NCBI GenBank assembly: GCA_007644065.1
Contig: VJWN01000006.1
Span: forward strand, 930,001-994,000
Source: Margaritispora aquatica
Lineage: Eukaryota; Ascomycota; Leotiomycetes; Helotiales; Discinellaceae
DNA length: 64,000 nucleotides
Direction of reading: 5' to 3'
The number at the start of each line of letters is the position of its first letter. Position 1 is the first letter of the stretch. Positions 33,836 through 45,900 of the stretch are shown here, piece by piece. The position numbers and the translations under genes were made by a program. Below the pieces are notes generated by a model. The model worked only from the letters and a program-made list of their open reading frames with translations. It was not told the origin of the DNA and made no database searches.

Positions 33836-35030
33836 TGAAGTGAATCTCCAGTCCAAACGATATAAACGAGTGTGATGAATCAAAGGTACACGATGCGGTC
33901 ATCCAAGAAAATCAAAAATAGCAACTTAGTGTAACGCTTCACAAGTTACAATCAGATACCTCCACCAAAAGATGAGTGAGTGCAGAAAAGAATGAGTGAC
34001 TGGAACAAAACCTCGTTCTAAAAAGAACTTGACCTACCATCAAGAAGTGTAAGTAAATCCCGAACGCACGAGATAGGAGTAAAAAAAAGCCGCCTCAAGC
34101 TACCATCTGAGCGTTCGTCATACACACCACCTTTCCCCATCACAAATCAACATCTACATACCAAAAGCCACGATCTAGCCGTCATACCTCACGCCGAGTG
34201 TGGAACCCCAAAAATGCACGTTCAGACATTGCTCTCCTAATTGAGAGACAGACATAAGGACATAAGGGGTTTTGCGTTTCAGCCCCTTGGAATTTACCCT
34301 GTAAGCGAGGTGTGTATTGCTTTTTCTCCTCTCGCAAAGTCACAACACCCCTTGTCCGTCAGTGTCACAACGCAGAAAACAAAAAATATTCATCGGATGA
34401 ACAGGAGCGTGCACGATTGTATGTGCCGTATTGAGATATCTTGCGCGAGTTCGATGCTGCACTGCGCGGGCGAGACCGTGCCTGAAGATGACAGTTTTTG
34501 TGGAGTGATAGATTCTGAGACCGTGGGTATCAGTCTGATTATTACGTGCGGCACAGGACTTAGAGGATGCAGAAAGAAGAAATATCTTCATCTTGAGCTC
34601 TGGACATGTCCAATCAAGACATAGAGATGATTTCCTAGATTTTGTTTTGATGTAAGACTTGTCTTGCCATGGGCTTGACCAAGAAAGATGAACAAAGCTC
34701 AGGAGCCGATCTTGAAGATGCAAAGCTGACAGATTCTGTGAAGCATCCTAAAGCAAACCTGCCGCGCTAGAAATGAGAGAAAAAGCATGTGGACCATGGC
34801 CCAGACCTCTGAATCTCATGGAAGATGCCTATCAGAATATGTCAGAATAGAAGTGCACCGCCAGTCCATTCCAAATGTATTTCCTCGACAGTGAAGCATA
34901 CAAGACACGACTCAAATTATGCATCAATCTTTCTTCATACAGGGTATATCCCACGAGTCCATCAGAGTTTGATACCGCAATTCCCAAATAACGCCATCCA
35001 TCTTTCATCTACCACTGTTCTGTACATATC
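33836..35030. other. intergenic, 1.2 kb
   Basis: Promoter and 5' UTR of the coiled-coil gene at the left and the 3' flank of the DUF946-like gene at the right. A frame at 34241-34624 (plus) lacks similarity and ordinary codon character. No feature supported. Confidence 0.55.
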
Positions 35031-36280
35031 TCAAGGGCCCAATCTGTCTCTAACTATACATAGTATGCCATTGTCTGGACATACTTTCGTACGATTCAAC
35101 TGCTTGTCACCAGGTCCTGTTGGCCCACTGACATATTTCCTAAATCCGAAGAATGGAGCTGGTTGCCTTGGATCGTTGTCGGGGTATTGCTCATCGCCCC
35201 ATTTCCCTCTGTACAGCATGGCACCGACGGGACTGCCGTTTATAGAGCTGAAAGAGCTATTCGAGTTGTACAGGTAGTAGTATGCGTTCAAGGTAGGATC
35301 CCATTTCTTTCCTTTACTGGTGTAGTCCTGGAGGAAGCCGGCTGGAAGATTCAAATCTGGGATCGTATGGTCATGAGTACCTGCAGTGGCATAGTTCGCA
35401 TGACTACCAATGGCGGCATATGATAACGGTCTGAGACTCTGAACAGTATCCTTTTCCGCGGCACGGTATGTGAAAGCTTGACCATTTGCATGCTGAGAGT
35501 ACCATATGGAGGTAGGTTGGCCGTCTTGAAATCGAATCATATTATGTTCCCAGTCTCCAATATGATCTCCAAGTTCCTTGCCAAAAACCGTGTTTCCTTG
35601 ATTGTATGCATAAAAATACATGTAGAAAACGTCCACCCAGCCTTTGCCATGATCGTTAATTATGATAGCGGCACTTACGGCATCAACTGTCTTGCCTGTA
35701 GAATCTGGCGCTACCCCATTAAGCCATTTTGGGCTCGTTGTTACGTCCAGAATCGAAGTTAAGTAGACGTTCCGTCCACTCGTGCCGAATTGGTTCAAGG
35801 AATCAAGATTCTCCAATGTGAGAGGTGATGGGGGGTCTTTAATGGAGGTCAAGTTGATGCTAGGGCGTGTGTTTGCAACTTGATTGTATATATCGGAAGG
35901 AAGGTAAGCCTCCTTGGTATGTAGCCAGACAAGAGGTGCTGGCAGATGTTAGTGAAGTAATACAGAGCTTGGAAAAGCTATAGTTTATGCATACCATAGT
36001 CAATGGCGTATTGAGGGACACCTGCAACTATTGTTCGTGTTGCTGGTCTTGCACATGTGAAGAACCCAAACTGCCAAAATAAAAAGAGAACAGTGATGAT
36101 TAACATGACCTGAATGATAATGTCAACTACTAAATTCCAAAATCTCCAAGGTTGGCAGACATACTGTATATACTCTTGACTCGACCCTCCTCTGCACTGT
36201 TCCCTTTCTCGCATCAACATATCCTCCATATTCCATATCCAATCCGTCTGTTTGCCTGACACTATCAACATGCCGCCCAT
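35031..36280 (-). CDS. Vps62/DUF946-like protein with N-terminal membrane anchor
   Basis: Two exons, 36280-35995 and 35938-35031, 397 aa; the join IDY|APLVWLHTKEAYLPSDIYNQ gives continuous family sequence. A cytosolic N-terminus of ~45 residues is followed by one membrane segment (VVDIIIQVMLIITVLFLFW). The lumenal domain has the family hallmarks GDWEHNMIRF, WYSQHANGQAF, YAAIGSHANY and GTHDH, with several conserved His/Asp/Glu residues. Yeast Vps62 was named for vacuolar protein sorting, but biochemical function is unknown. The N-terminal start is uncertain: an overlapping frame with an ATG at 36341 could supply a different first exon. Confidence 0.82.
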
Positions 36281-37086
36281 CTCCCTTCTCCGATTCGTTC
36301 ACTCCTCCCCAAGGAGAGATTGCCATCTCTGCCTTGTCCATTCATGGATGTCCAAAGGATTGTATCTTGCTCGCAAGATTCAATTTTAGATTCCACCTAA
36401 CGACTGCGAATGAGATCGCAGAAGCCGGTACTTCCAAGGATGCGGGTGGGAGGCAGTAGCTAGCTACAAGTACATACAATTACAAGGGCTCGGAGTATTA
36501 AAACGCTGGTCGCACTTGAAGGGCAATATCGAAATAAGTGCCGAGCCAGCTCGTACATGTGCTGGAGGTGTAGGAAGCGTGCGATCAGCGTATCCTTCCT
36601 CTAACGTGTGTCCACACATAATGATTAGCGGGTTGGTGAATGTATCAATGGTGCAAGTACCCGGACCAAGCGCGATGACGAACGAAACCTTCTTTTTTTA
36701 GCGGCAAATCTATGCCGGAGTCAGGAACGTGCATTGAACCCTTGATTGGCTGAATGATTCGCCTCGCATCATTTAGTTGGGGACGTGTTCATGTCCTATC
36801 AACCTGGGAATAATTACAGGCCCCGAAGTAGGAAATCGGTATGTCAGGTTTGCAATGTACCGTAACTCATCGGTAGAAAACAATAAATACGAGGAAGTGA
36901 TGTTATGTGATCAAGCATTCTCGAGGTAGTGAGTTGATGAATGAATGCAGGGTGCAAATAGAATATATTTGGTAGCAGGAATTTCAATAAACCACCCCTA
37001 AAGCCATGTTTGTGATAACCAAACGCCAAGACTTCGTATAGACATCATGCATTAGGACCCTCCGGGACACCATTTTCATTACTACC
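36281..37086. other. intergenic, 0.8 kb
   Basis: Promoter side of the DUF946-like gene and 3' flank of the TRF/Myb gene. No supported feature. Confidence 0.55.
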
Positions 37087-39890
37087 TCAGCTGGGAGGTT
37101 GCCAGCATGGTCTGACCCTTTGAATGGAAGCTATCTCTTTTTTTCCAATCGCGACCTGGTCGAAATTTATTGGCAGTGGAGCCCCGAGTCTGTGAAGGTT
37201 AGAGTTGATACAAGAATATTAGACATTAGTTTCGACTTACTGATGGTATCTGACAACAAGGTTGCGAGCTTTGTCCTTCAGAGCAACCTGATCACGGGGT
37301 ACCTCCCATCCATCCAGTCTCCATAATCTGCTCCATTTACACCCGTATTCTTCGATGCCTTCGGTGAGGTACGATACATCTTTATCTGACCATGGGATGC
37401 GCTTTTGTGTTCGATGTTCTGGAACCCGTGCTCTGGCACTTTGAATAAGAGCTGCCTCGTTGATTTCGCTGTATGTAGGTGCAGGACCTTCATCTTCTTC
37501 GGGCTCTTCATGTTGGTCGTGATTTCTCAAATTCGGTCGCTGGGTAGGTCGACTTTGATTGCGAGATATATCTGCAGGAAAACTCTCTTCGATATCATCG
37601 GAAGCTGTTCTAGGACGTTTTGACGGCCTTCGCTCCACTGATACTGGAGCCTTTGATCGGACCGAGGGCAAACCCTTCCTTCTTGAACGATCCGGGACTC
37701 GTTGATCTCCTTCAAACCCCTCGTCTTCGCTGGGCTCTTCCTCAGGGTCTGTTTGACGAGAGCGCTTATGCCGAGATGGGCTTGCGGCGTTCTTTCCGTC
37801 ACTTGGCTGTGCCGCCTCAACAGGAATTGGACTGTCATATTTTCTTAATTTAGTAGTAATCTTGGCTTTTTTTGGGCCGGCCTGAAGAATTGAAGCCTGA
37901 GTCCCTGGCCGATTCTCCTTGTTACGTTCGCGGCCCCAGCCTTCCACAATTGAAGTATATCGTGCAGTTGATTGATCAGAATTGTTCCTGGGAACCTCTT
38001 CGTCTTCTCCAGAAGATCTATCTCGCAACTCGAAATCGACTTCTATTTCTGGATTTTGAACCTTAGCTTGAGTGTGCTTTTCCTCGAGTTTTGAAGGTGT
38101 AGGTTGATGAGAACCTGACGACGTTCTGATGATCGATGTACCGCGTCTTAGAATTTGTAGAAGGGCGATGTTTTCCATCGTATTTACACTGAGGCCTATT
38201 AGTATTGTAGTATTAAAAAAATAGAATTGCCAATGAAGTAAGTTGTGGAATTTTCGTCGGGTTTCAAATCGTCGAGTGAATGATATCGAATTCTCCATTG
38301 AGATCCTGGGTTCTACCAGATTGCATGGTGGTATAGGTAGTGATATTGAACACTCGACCAAAGTTTTCGGAATGACGGAGAAAAAGCTCGTACACCAAAA
38401 GAGAAAGGTGCAGTCTAGCATTACTTACCTATTCTGGGGTATCCCCACCTCATTACTTGTGTTCTGAATTTTGTGAACAAGCTCCTGCTGCACAACATCA
38501 ACGCCACCCTGATTGTCGTCGATGAAACGCGAAGTTTCCAAGAACCGAGCCTGACTCCAGCTCACTAGTTGGGTGAGGAAATCAATCCAGGGGAACATCC
38601 TTTCCAATAAACCGATATTGACTAATTCCCCTGCTTCATATGCATCATCTATCTCTCGGAACGCGGATCGAATGTCTGTTACTCGTTTTCTGGCAGTAGC
38701 AATTTGATCATTCGAGAGTGCAGGCCTTCCTGGTAGTCCTTTCAGTGATCCGTTTTCGAATATATCGAGATTGTCTGACATTGATTCCACATCCTGTTGC
38801 TCATCAAAAAATTCCGTCATGAGATATTCATCCGGCTGGAAGTCTTCGCCCTTCTGAGTGACTCTTCTTAGTGCGGCGATCGTAACTTGAGTTCGAATTT
38901 CCAAACACAGAGCAAAACTCTCGTCCAGCAAAGAGCTTTCTCCAACTTTCCCATTGGTACTAAAAGACGTCAAGAATGGTCTCGGGAAGTCCTGCAGCCG
39001 CTCCAACGCTGTTCTACCATCACTACTTCCCTGCTCGTGAACCAAGATTTCTTTCACCATAACCGCCATATTAGCCGTGTAGATGATTTCATCTGGACGG
39101 AAAGGGCCATCATCAGGTGTGTTAGTACCTAGTAGCTTTTGGAACACAAGGCGCAACTGAATATAGGTTTTGGCATCTGTCATTCCGAATAGTGCACCCA
39201 CTGACTTCAAGACATCTTCCTCGTTCTTTAGGATTTTGCCACGTTTTGATCCCGGGTTTTTGATATCTTTGCGTATTGATTCAACCAGATTCTTCGAGGT
39301 ATTAGGAGGAGCCAACAGACCCAAGGTTTCTCGAGAGGCATTGTAAAGTTCTGTAAGTGCATCTGCTGCTTCCGGATCAATACTGGCTAGCTCCTTCGTA
39401 GCAATAGATGTTGCGTTAGACCAGGCAGTGGTCGCGGTCATTTGCGATACATCACTGAAAGAACGTTTCGATCGTGATTCCTTGGGCACATTTTCCTCGC
39501 CAGAATTATCGCCATCATTTTCCTCGTATTCATTTACCAGTTCCTCGCGATCTTCTGCGACAATGGAGAGGTCTTGAATAGAGTTAGAGTTGCAATGCTC
39601 AATTTTCAAGATGGACACTCACGTCGAGTCGCCGCACGAACGGGTTTCTTTTTACGGCCTGCACGACTTGAAGCACTCACATTGCTATCGGTGCTTCCAG
39701 CGCTTCCCTGACGCGTGCGTCTCTTTACTGATGGTCCTGATCTGGTCTCGCGCACGACATCTACACTCTGACTTCGTGCTGATCTTGCCCTTGTGCTGCG
39801 TATACTTTGCGATTGATGGTCGATAGGTTCCTTTGGCGGCGATGTAGCTTGATTGCGAAAAATAGCAGACTTTCCGCGAACATTAGGCAT
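37087..39890 (-). CDS. telomere repeat-binding factor, TRF-homology plus C-terminal Myb (Taz1/Tbf1 type)
   Basis: Four exons, 39890-39623, 39572-38429, 38188-37241 and 37189-37087, 820 aa. An Arg/Ser-rich N-terminus (~90 residues) precedes a helical TRF-homology-like domain (~130-420; LFGMTDAKTYIQLRLVFQKLLG, DEIIYTANMAVMVKEIL, SFALCLEIRTQVTIAALRRV). A charged linker follows, then a single telobox-type Myb repeat (~735-786): IPWSDKDVSYLTEGIEEYG, W-W spacing, and RDQVALKDKARNL, which resembles the VxLKDKxRN recognition helix. Such proteins bind TTAGGG repeats and organise telomeres or subtelomeres. The third intron (240 nt, 38189-38428) is longer than its neighbours, so a small extra exon there is possible. 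The last exon is supported by a CTAAC branch point. Confidence 0.8.
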
Positions 39891-40687
39891 GTTAGCGGTT
39901 TGGTTCGAGGTTGCTGGAAGGTTAGCAGGACATAGCTCTTGTTGAATTGTTTACTTTGCAACATTGGAAGACGCGACTGGAAGATGGCGTTCCTGGGGTT
40001 GTGCCGAGCTTCACTCCACTGCTCTGCAGTGCAGATGTGGACTAGGACAAATTGGGAGCTGGGAGAAGAAATCCCTGAAAAATCCACTTGGAACCAGTTC
40101 TGCTTACAAGTACGGAGGTACCTACTTGCAAGCCAAATTTAGAACTAAAGTCAAAGCTTGTGAGAAGGCTAGAGTAAGTACTGATCTTAAATACAAATTC
40201 TCCATTAATGACCATTAATGGCAATTGATTACGCTCTCAAGATGAATTGCAGGAGAGATTTGAATTTTATAAATACTTGAGTTTGAGCATGTTCCATTGG
40301 CACAAATGCTCCTCTCCCCTTTTCCAGGCACGAGTTCAACCAAAAATCCACTACCCCTTGTCTTCGCATGTACAAGGTGTCCGTAGCTAGTGTCACCCAG
40401 AACTGACAGCATCAGCCTTCCAGAACCACAACCTCCACAGCCCCTTCAAGTCGCCTTAAAAATAATTCCCTTTCCAAGTTCAGTCTTCTTGCCAAATTCT
40501 CTATTTCTTCGTAATCTCTCCTTAACAGCTTACAATACTATCAACTGGGGAAGTTTCCTTTTATCCGCCACGTCGATACTATCAACTTCGCCTACACATC
40601 TGCGACAGATACTCTGGTCTGCAGAGAGCTCGATCCAGGAAACCACATCTTCTCAAGCACATCAGTTCCAAACTCACAGAATTCAAC
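39891..40687. promoter_or_regulatory. divergent promoter region, TRF/Myb gene and GDT1
   Basis: 797 bp between two outward-facing start codons. The GDT1 side (40440-40687) is a pyrimidine-rich leader, likely 5' UTR. An inexact repeat CATTAATG ACCATTAATGG occurs at 40203-40222. Confidence 0.5.
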
Positions 40688-42406
40688 ATGAAGTTTCGAA
40701 GACGCCCAGCTCCCCTGTTACTGCTCCTCCTCCCAACAATTGCTACAGCACTGTCAGCAGCAGCTCAAGATAATATACAGTCCACCTTGAGCAAGAACTC
40801 TGCGGCTAATGAGGCACGTCTGGACCCCAACCCATCCCCTCTTGTGGATCTAAATACGAAATCGAAATATGAAATTGGAACGAAGGACGCGCCGGTCGAT
40901 GGCAGAGATGGAAAGCCACACGCAGGACCATTCGTTGGCTCTGAAAAAGACACCAAGAAGGACACGAAGGCTGTAAAAACTGGCACCGAAGAAGCGGAAC
41001 TGGTGGTCGGCAAGAAGGACGATCACCCAAAAGTTGTTGCGGCTGATGGCGGAAAGATTCCTCAGAGTAATGATGGTGTGATGGATGATCCTCATCGACA
41101 GCTTCCAAAGGAAGGAACTACAGGTACCGAAGGTGGAGTGAGCGAGAAGGACAAGACTCGCAAGGCCCAAGAAGGACAGACAGGAGAGAAGATTGAGAAG
41201 AAGCCGGATTCGCCCAAGGAGGCTCCTCCATTGCCTCATAGTGAGATAACCAAGATCAAGGGCGAAAAGACTAAGGCAAAGGATGTGGACTCGAGTGATG
41301 ATGAAGCACTTGAAGGTCTTGCTGGATTAGAGGTGAATTGGTCATTTTATGATGTGGAGAATAATACTAACTTGCTCAGAAACCCAATGATTTGCCAGAA
41401 AAGCCAAACAAAGCTCCTCATCCTCTACCAAATTCAGCGAACAAAGATCATTTGGATATTTCCAAGCCAGATGCGAAAACACCAAAGTACTTGGAAGATC
41501 CAGAGGTCGCTGACGGACTCATACAGCCGCTTCATTCATTTCTTCTATCACTCACCATGATTTTGTTTTCAGAAATTGGAGACAAGACCTTTTTAATCGC
41601 TGCCCTGATGGCCATGAAGCATGACAGGATGCTTGTTTTCTCAGCCGCGTTTTCTGCCTTGATCACTATGACCATTCTATCTGCCGTCCTCGGTCACGCC
41701 GTTCCTACCTTGATTCCCAAGCGATTCACCAATTTCTTGGCCGCTGGTTTGTTCCTTATCTTTGGCGCCCGCTTGATGAAAGAGGGGCTAGGAATGGATC
41801 CTGAGGAAGGAGTTGGTGCTGAGATGAAAGAAGTCGAAATGGAATTAGAAGAGAAGGAACATCTTGCAAAGCAGCAGAGCCGCAGGCGCTCATCGATATC
41901 TCCATACGCTCTCGAGATGGGCTTGGGTAACCGAGCGAGTACAAGGAAGTCAAGATCGGGATCGCGTCTACCATCACCTCCACGAAGCCCATCATCATCA
42001 CCCGATCGCTCCTCCTCTCCCCCTCGATCAACGATCAAGGGCGCTATAGGAGGATTAAACAACCTACTGTCCTTACTTCTAAGCCCCGCTTGGGTACAGA
42101 CTTTTGTTATGACATTTTTGGGAGAATGGGGTGACCGCAGTCAAATTGCTACCATTGCGATGGCAGCTGGACAGGATTACTGGTGGGTGACAGGAGGTGC
42201 TGTTAGCGGACATGCTGTATGTACTGGAGTTGCAGTCATCGGTGGACGTGCAATTGCTGGAAAAGTGAGCATGAGAGTCGGTATGTGTTCCATTACAATT
42301 TTGCTAGAACCCCCATCACTGATACCACATAGTCACACTTGGAGGGGCCTTTGCTTTCCTCGTATTTGGCGTCATATACTTGGTAGAGGCGCTTTACTAC
42401 GCATGA
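40688..42406 (+). CDS. GDT1: GDT1/TMEM165-family Golgi cation (Mn2+/Ca2+) transporter
   Basis: Three exons, 40688-41332, 41380-42280 and 42333-42406, 539 aa. A signal peptide (MKFRRRPAPLLLLLLPTIATALS) leads to an unusually long (~240 aa) Lys/Glu/Asp-rich lumenal extension. The membrane core carries the two UPF0016 motifs, EIGDKT (~280-285) and EWGDRS (~464-469). Each sits in a three-helix bundle, and a cytosolic Ser/Arg-rich loop separates them. The final 25 residues (TLGGAFAFLVFGVIYLVEALYY) form the last helix and come from the small third exon. Gdt1 loads the Golgi with Mn2+ and Ca2+ and supports glycosylation. Yeast Gdt1 is only ~280 aa, so the acidic/basic N-terminal extension is the main difference. 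Confidence 0.93.
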
Positions 42407-44153
42407 ACGAACTCTTTGTGCATTGGTTGCTTGCTACTACTGTGTAACATTAACTGCTAGAAAAGGTGTACACCAAGTCGATTCTGCGGTATTTTTTCAC
42501 TTCTCGTGTGTATTGTCATATCAATGGTCTGCGTTGGTGGGTGTTTTTGGCGGCTCAGATAAGCGGGGATTTGGAACCTAATTGTCCTCATACAACAGGA
42601 CAGGTGAGGTAGGTATGATTCGGGAACCGGCATCGAGGGGTTTGATTATGTATGAAGGGCATCTCCGGAGTACAATTGGGACCTTGAGCACACAGTCGAT
42701 GATGAAGAAATATTACAGCTTGTTTCGATGGTGTTTCTATTCACTTCATCTTCCTTCCGTTTCGTGATGTCCTTTCTCTTGTCTCGTGTCTTAATGCCTA
42801 AGTGAGATTGGATTGCTTGCTCTCCTACCAGCTAAAGGCCAGATCTTACCCTCAGTATCTTTGATGTGTACACGACATATGCACAATATGCAGCTACCAC
42901 TTGTGCTTTATTGTACAGGAACTGTGCGAGTACTGTGCGAGTACTTGGACAGACCAAGATGCAATGCTTTACGCCGTATCCATCTTCGGACATTCCTGGA
43001 GTCGATTCAGCCGAAGTAGCACGGAGATCCTCTGCCTTTTCTCACCCATCCATCCACAATCTTTCTGTCTATCTGCATATGCAAATCTGGCATCTGCACA
43101 AACCCAAGCCTAGAACGCACACTAATAAACGAACCGTCCCATTCTGCTGTCCTCGCCGTACCTCCTCCTAGCTCTCGCGACTCCCTCCCTACCTTAGACA
43201 TGCAGAGGAATGAAAGGAAAGTCAAAGCTAATGTGGGTGACGTGCGCCGGATAAACTCAGGGCGAGCATGTAGGGGTCAAGTATGCATCCCCGGCAAGAC
43301 GAACGCAGGCGTATCGATAGATCACAAAAGCAAGAGGGATACTGAGAAAGCAAAAAAAATTGGTGAAGGAAGATCTTCTTCGCTGGCTAGCTGGCGGGGC
43401 AAAATACCCCGTCCTTTTCCGTGGAATGGATTCTTCCTACAGCAAAGCAAAGCGCGAGGGATCGATCACTATCACTACTTACATAACTCCGTAGATACCG
43501 CCGCCGTGGAGCTTAGAAATCTTACTGCAGCAAGCAGCGGCTCTTGCGGAGCAAAGTACCCAAAAACTTAGACACATAGCGCTTTGCAAGTCTTAATGCT
43601 TCCATTGGAAGTTGTGCTTTGGAGAGATGTAGTCAATTGAATTTTTTTTTCCACGGCCTTTTTGCAGGAGATACAACCTACCTCTGCTATCAGATTACCG
43701 TTGTGGTGCAACTTAAAGTTGAGTTCGGTTTCACAGCAGTAAAGTCGAAGAATTGACCCCGCATCGTCGCAGCACAGGGCATTTTCCACCCCTCCCTTCC
43801 TCCCCACCAAACAAGCACACAAGCAGCTTTCGCTTTTTCCTGAACCACCACCACCACCACCGTCTCGTCGTCGGCGGTCTTTCCCTGCCTTGTTCATCGT
43901 TTGGCAAAAAGAAAGGTGGGGTTGATTGCAACTGCATTGTTGGCTTGGCTTTTGCTACCCTTTCCTTACCTTAACCTTTGACAACACCACGATAATTACC
44001 AGAGTTTCACAGCTGTTACCATCACTTTCTGTCTGCCCGTTCTATCACCTACTGTTCCTCACTTCCTTTATAGCCTCTCGTCATATTTGAAGTATTTAAA
44101 TACAAGAATCACACCTAGCCAGCTAGCAGTACTCAGCCGGTAACGGAAGAATC
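42407..44153. other. long intergenic region, 1.7 kb
   Basis: 3' flank of GDT1 followed by the promoter of the mutarotase gene. It includes a tandem 11-mer at 42921-42942, pyrimidine-rich and CCA-repeat sequence at 43790-43870, and a palindromic TATTTAAATA about 55 bp before the mutarotase ATG (near 44094). Frames here are short and unconvincing. Confidence 0.55.
42921..42942. repeat. two tandem copies of an 11-mer
   Basis: ACTGTGCGAGT is repeated twice head to tail, followed by ACT. It is probably replication slippage. Confidence 0.8.
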
Positions 44154-44896
44154 ATGTGGAACGCAACCTCCCAGCCAAACTCGCCAACGGTAGCTAGTCC
44201 AACGGCCTCGACACCAACGTATAGACTCAAGCACCAAGGCCGCCGAGTTGCGCAGATTGTGAAGCTGAAGCCCGAGTTCGTGGAGGAGTATAAGAAGTGT
44301 CATGCGAGAGTTTGGCCCGAGGTGTTGAAGCAGATTAAGGAGTGTAATATTGAGGATTGTGAGGCTGTCTCTCTTTAGATCTCTGGTGTCTCGGCTAGCA
44401 TCTGCGGTTCAAAAGTGAAAGTGACGTACTAATGTCTGATGCTGTGTACAGACTCCATCTTCCATGACCCGGAAACTCACAGTGAGTCCCATGCTCGGAC
44501 CCAGCGGAACTCAAAGCTTCGGCATGCCCCTTCAGGAGTTGCCCAAAACTAGGAAGCTGACTCGGTTATCACAGTTCTGTTTGCGAATTTTAAATATGTC
44601 GGATACAATTGGGCTGGGGATAGTAAGGAAACCTTTCTCTGTGTATTCTCTGCAAAATACTCCGGCCATGCCAAAAATTCTCCCTCGATCTTGTTGAGAT
44701 TTCTCACATCATATGAACGAAGATGGAAGCTAACGTGGCCCTCCTAGTGGAAAAAATGCGGGAGAACCCCAAAGTCCAAGAATGGTGGAAAATGACGGAC
44801 AGCTTCCAGGAATCGTTCGTGCCAGGTGCTAAGTGCTCATATGATGAAGAGCCAGGATGGTGGAAGGGAGTCGAGGAAGTATTCTACTTCCCATGA
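44154..44896 (+). CDS. L-rhamnose mutarotase-like protein (RhaM family)
   Basis: Four exons, 44154-44358, 44452-44481, 44575-44622 and 44748-44896, giving 143 aa. Splicing assembles the whole RhaM fold: RRVAQIVKLKPEFVEEYKKCHARVWPEVLKQIKECNIEDYSIF, HDPETHILFANFKYVG, NPKVQEWWKMTD and the C-terminal EEPGWWKGVEEVFYFP. The family catalyses alpha/beta anomer exchange of L-rhamnose, with His in the KxCHxxVWPE motif and the paired Trp residues at the active site. The ~20-residue Ser/Pro/Thr N-terminal extension is fungal. Four exons of 205, 30, 48 and 149 nt is heavy fragmentation for so short a gene. Each of the three introns has a recognisable branch point (CTAAT, CTGAC, CTAAC). Confidence 0.9.
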
Positions 44897-45015
44897 TTGA
44901 ACGAAGCTCTCGGATGATACGTTATTTCCCTGCACATGGACTTCAGAGAGTCGCAGAGCCATTATTATTACAGCTTATGAGGACACGAAACATGACCAAT
45001 ATCATACATTCTCAC
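44897..45015. other. convergent 3' gap
   Basis: 119 bp between the stop codons of the mutarotase and thioredoxin-like genes. Confidence 0.6.
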
Positions 45016-45691
45016 CTATTTTGTGCTCCCGAACAATCCCCCGAAGAGTCCTTTTCCAGTTGTCCCTCCTCCTCCATGGCCTTGCCTTCGTGCTTCTGTC
45101 TTGATCCATTCCGTCAACCACTCGCGGTCTTTCATATTTCGCGGATCTGTCACTTTCGTAGCTATCTGAGCTTCGCCACGATCAAAGCTCAACAGTGTTG
45201 GCATTGAAGTGATCATATAGGTCATACCCAAGCCGCTCGACATAACGTCTGGAAAGTCGTATTCAATTTCGCAGAATGATACACCACCTTCTGCTTCCCC
45301 GACACCCGACTTGATCAGTTCCTGGAGTACAGGCGACACGACTTTGCAAGTGCTGCAATATGATGCAGTCCAGAAGGTGAGTAGAGGCGTTCGAGAACTT
45401 GACGAGAGGAGGAGATATGTTTGGAAGTCATCTGGTCGACGAACTCTAAACCAATGTCAGCATCGTAGGACACAAGAGACGACATAATGTTGTGCGAGAT
45501 GAGATCTCGTGGCACATAGAACTCGAACTCTTCCATGCAGGTGTCTTAATTGGGAGAAAGGCCGCTTACGGGTCTAAGATGCGGTTCTTGTTCGCCTTTT
45601 GATCCTTGGTGGTAGAGAATTGACGTATCAGAACCAGAGGGCGGCTTTTGGCTGAAAGCTTGCCTGCGTGGACAACCGACCTTGTGATCAT
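45016..45691 (-). CDS. thioredoxin-like protein, probably mitochondrial
   Basis: Two exons, 45691-45570 and 45445-45016, 183 aa. The N-terminus (MITRSVVHAGKLSAKSRPLVLIRQFSTT) is a good mitochondrial presequence with a likely R-x-F-S cleavage region. The thioredoxin fold includes PLLTFWTASYCSTCK, with CSTC in place of CGPC, and a cis-proline motif TSMPTLLSFDRG. The C-terminus is Gly-rich (GGGGTTGKGLFGGLFG). The intron (124 nt) has a GCTGAC branch point and TTTAG acceptor, and the join NRILDP|VRRPDDFQTYLL is in frame. Both redox cysteines are present, so it may be a thiol oxidoreductase. The substrate is unknown. Confidence 0.85.
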
Positions 45692-45867
45692 GATGGCGGC
45701 GAAGTGGTCTGAGAGGCAATACAAAATAGATCCGAAATCAAAAGACCAAAAGATGATCAATTACTCGGCGTATGAGGGGTGTGCCTCTTCCTGTACTAAG
45801 TAGTCGCGTTGACCGCGCTGACGTTTGATAGATACATAGGATTGGTTGGACTTGGTTGGGTTCATCC

Positions 45868-45900
45868 AGGCTTGGATTCGAGGCTTGGATTCGAGGCTTG
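45868..45900. repeat. 13-bp tandem repeat, 2.5 copies
   Basis: AGGCTTGGATTCG occurs twice in tandem, followed by a partial copy AGGCTTG. Confidence 0.9.

Noticed and set aside
34241..34723. Overlapping 127-aa frames on both strands
   Set aside because: Both strands are open by chance in a non-coding gap; neither shows domain character.
41694..42062. Antisense frame opposite GDT1
   Set aside because: Low-complexity mirror of the Ser/Arg-rich loop and the membrane helices; no independent support.
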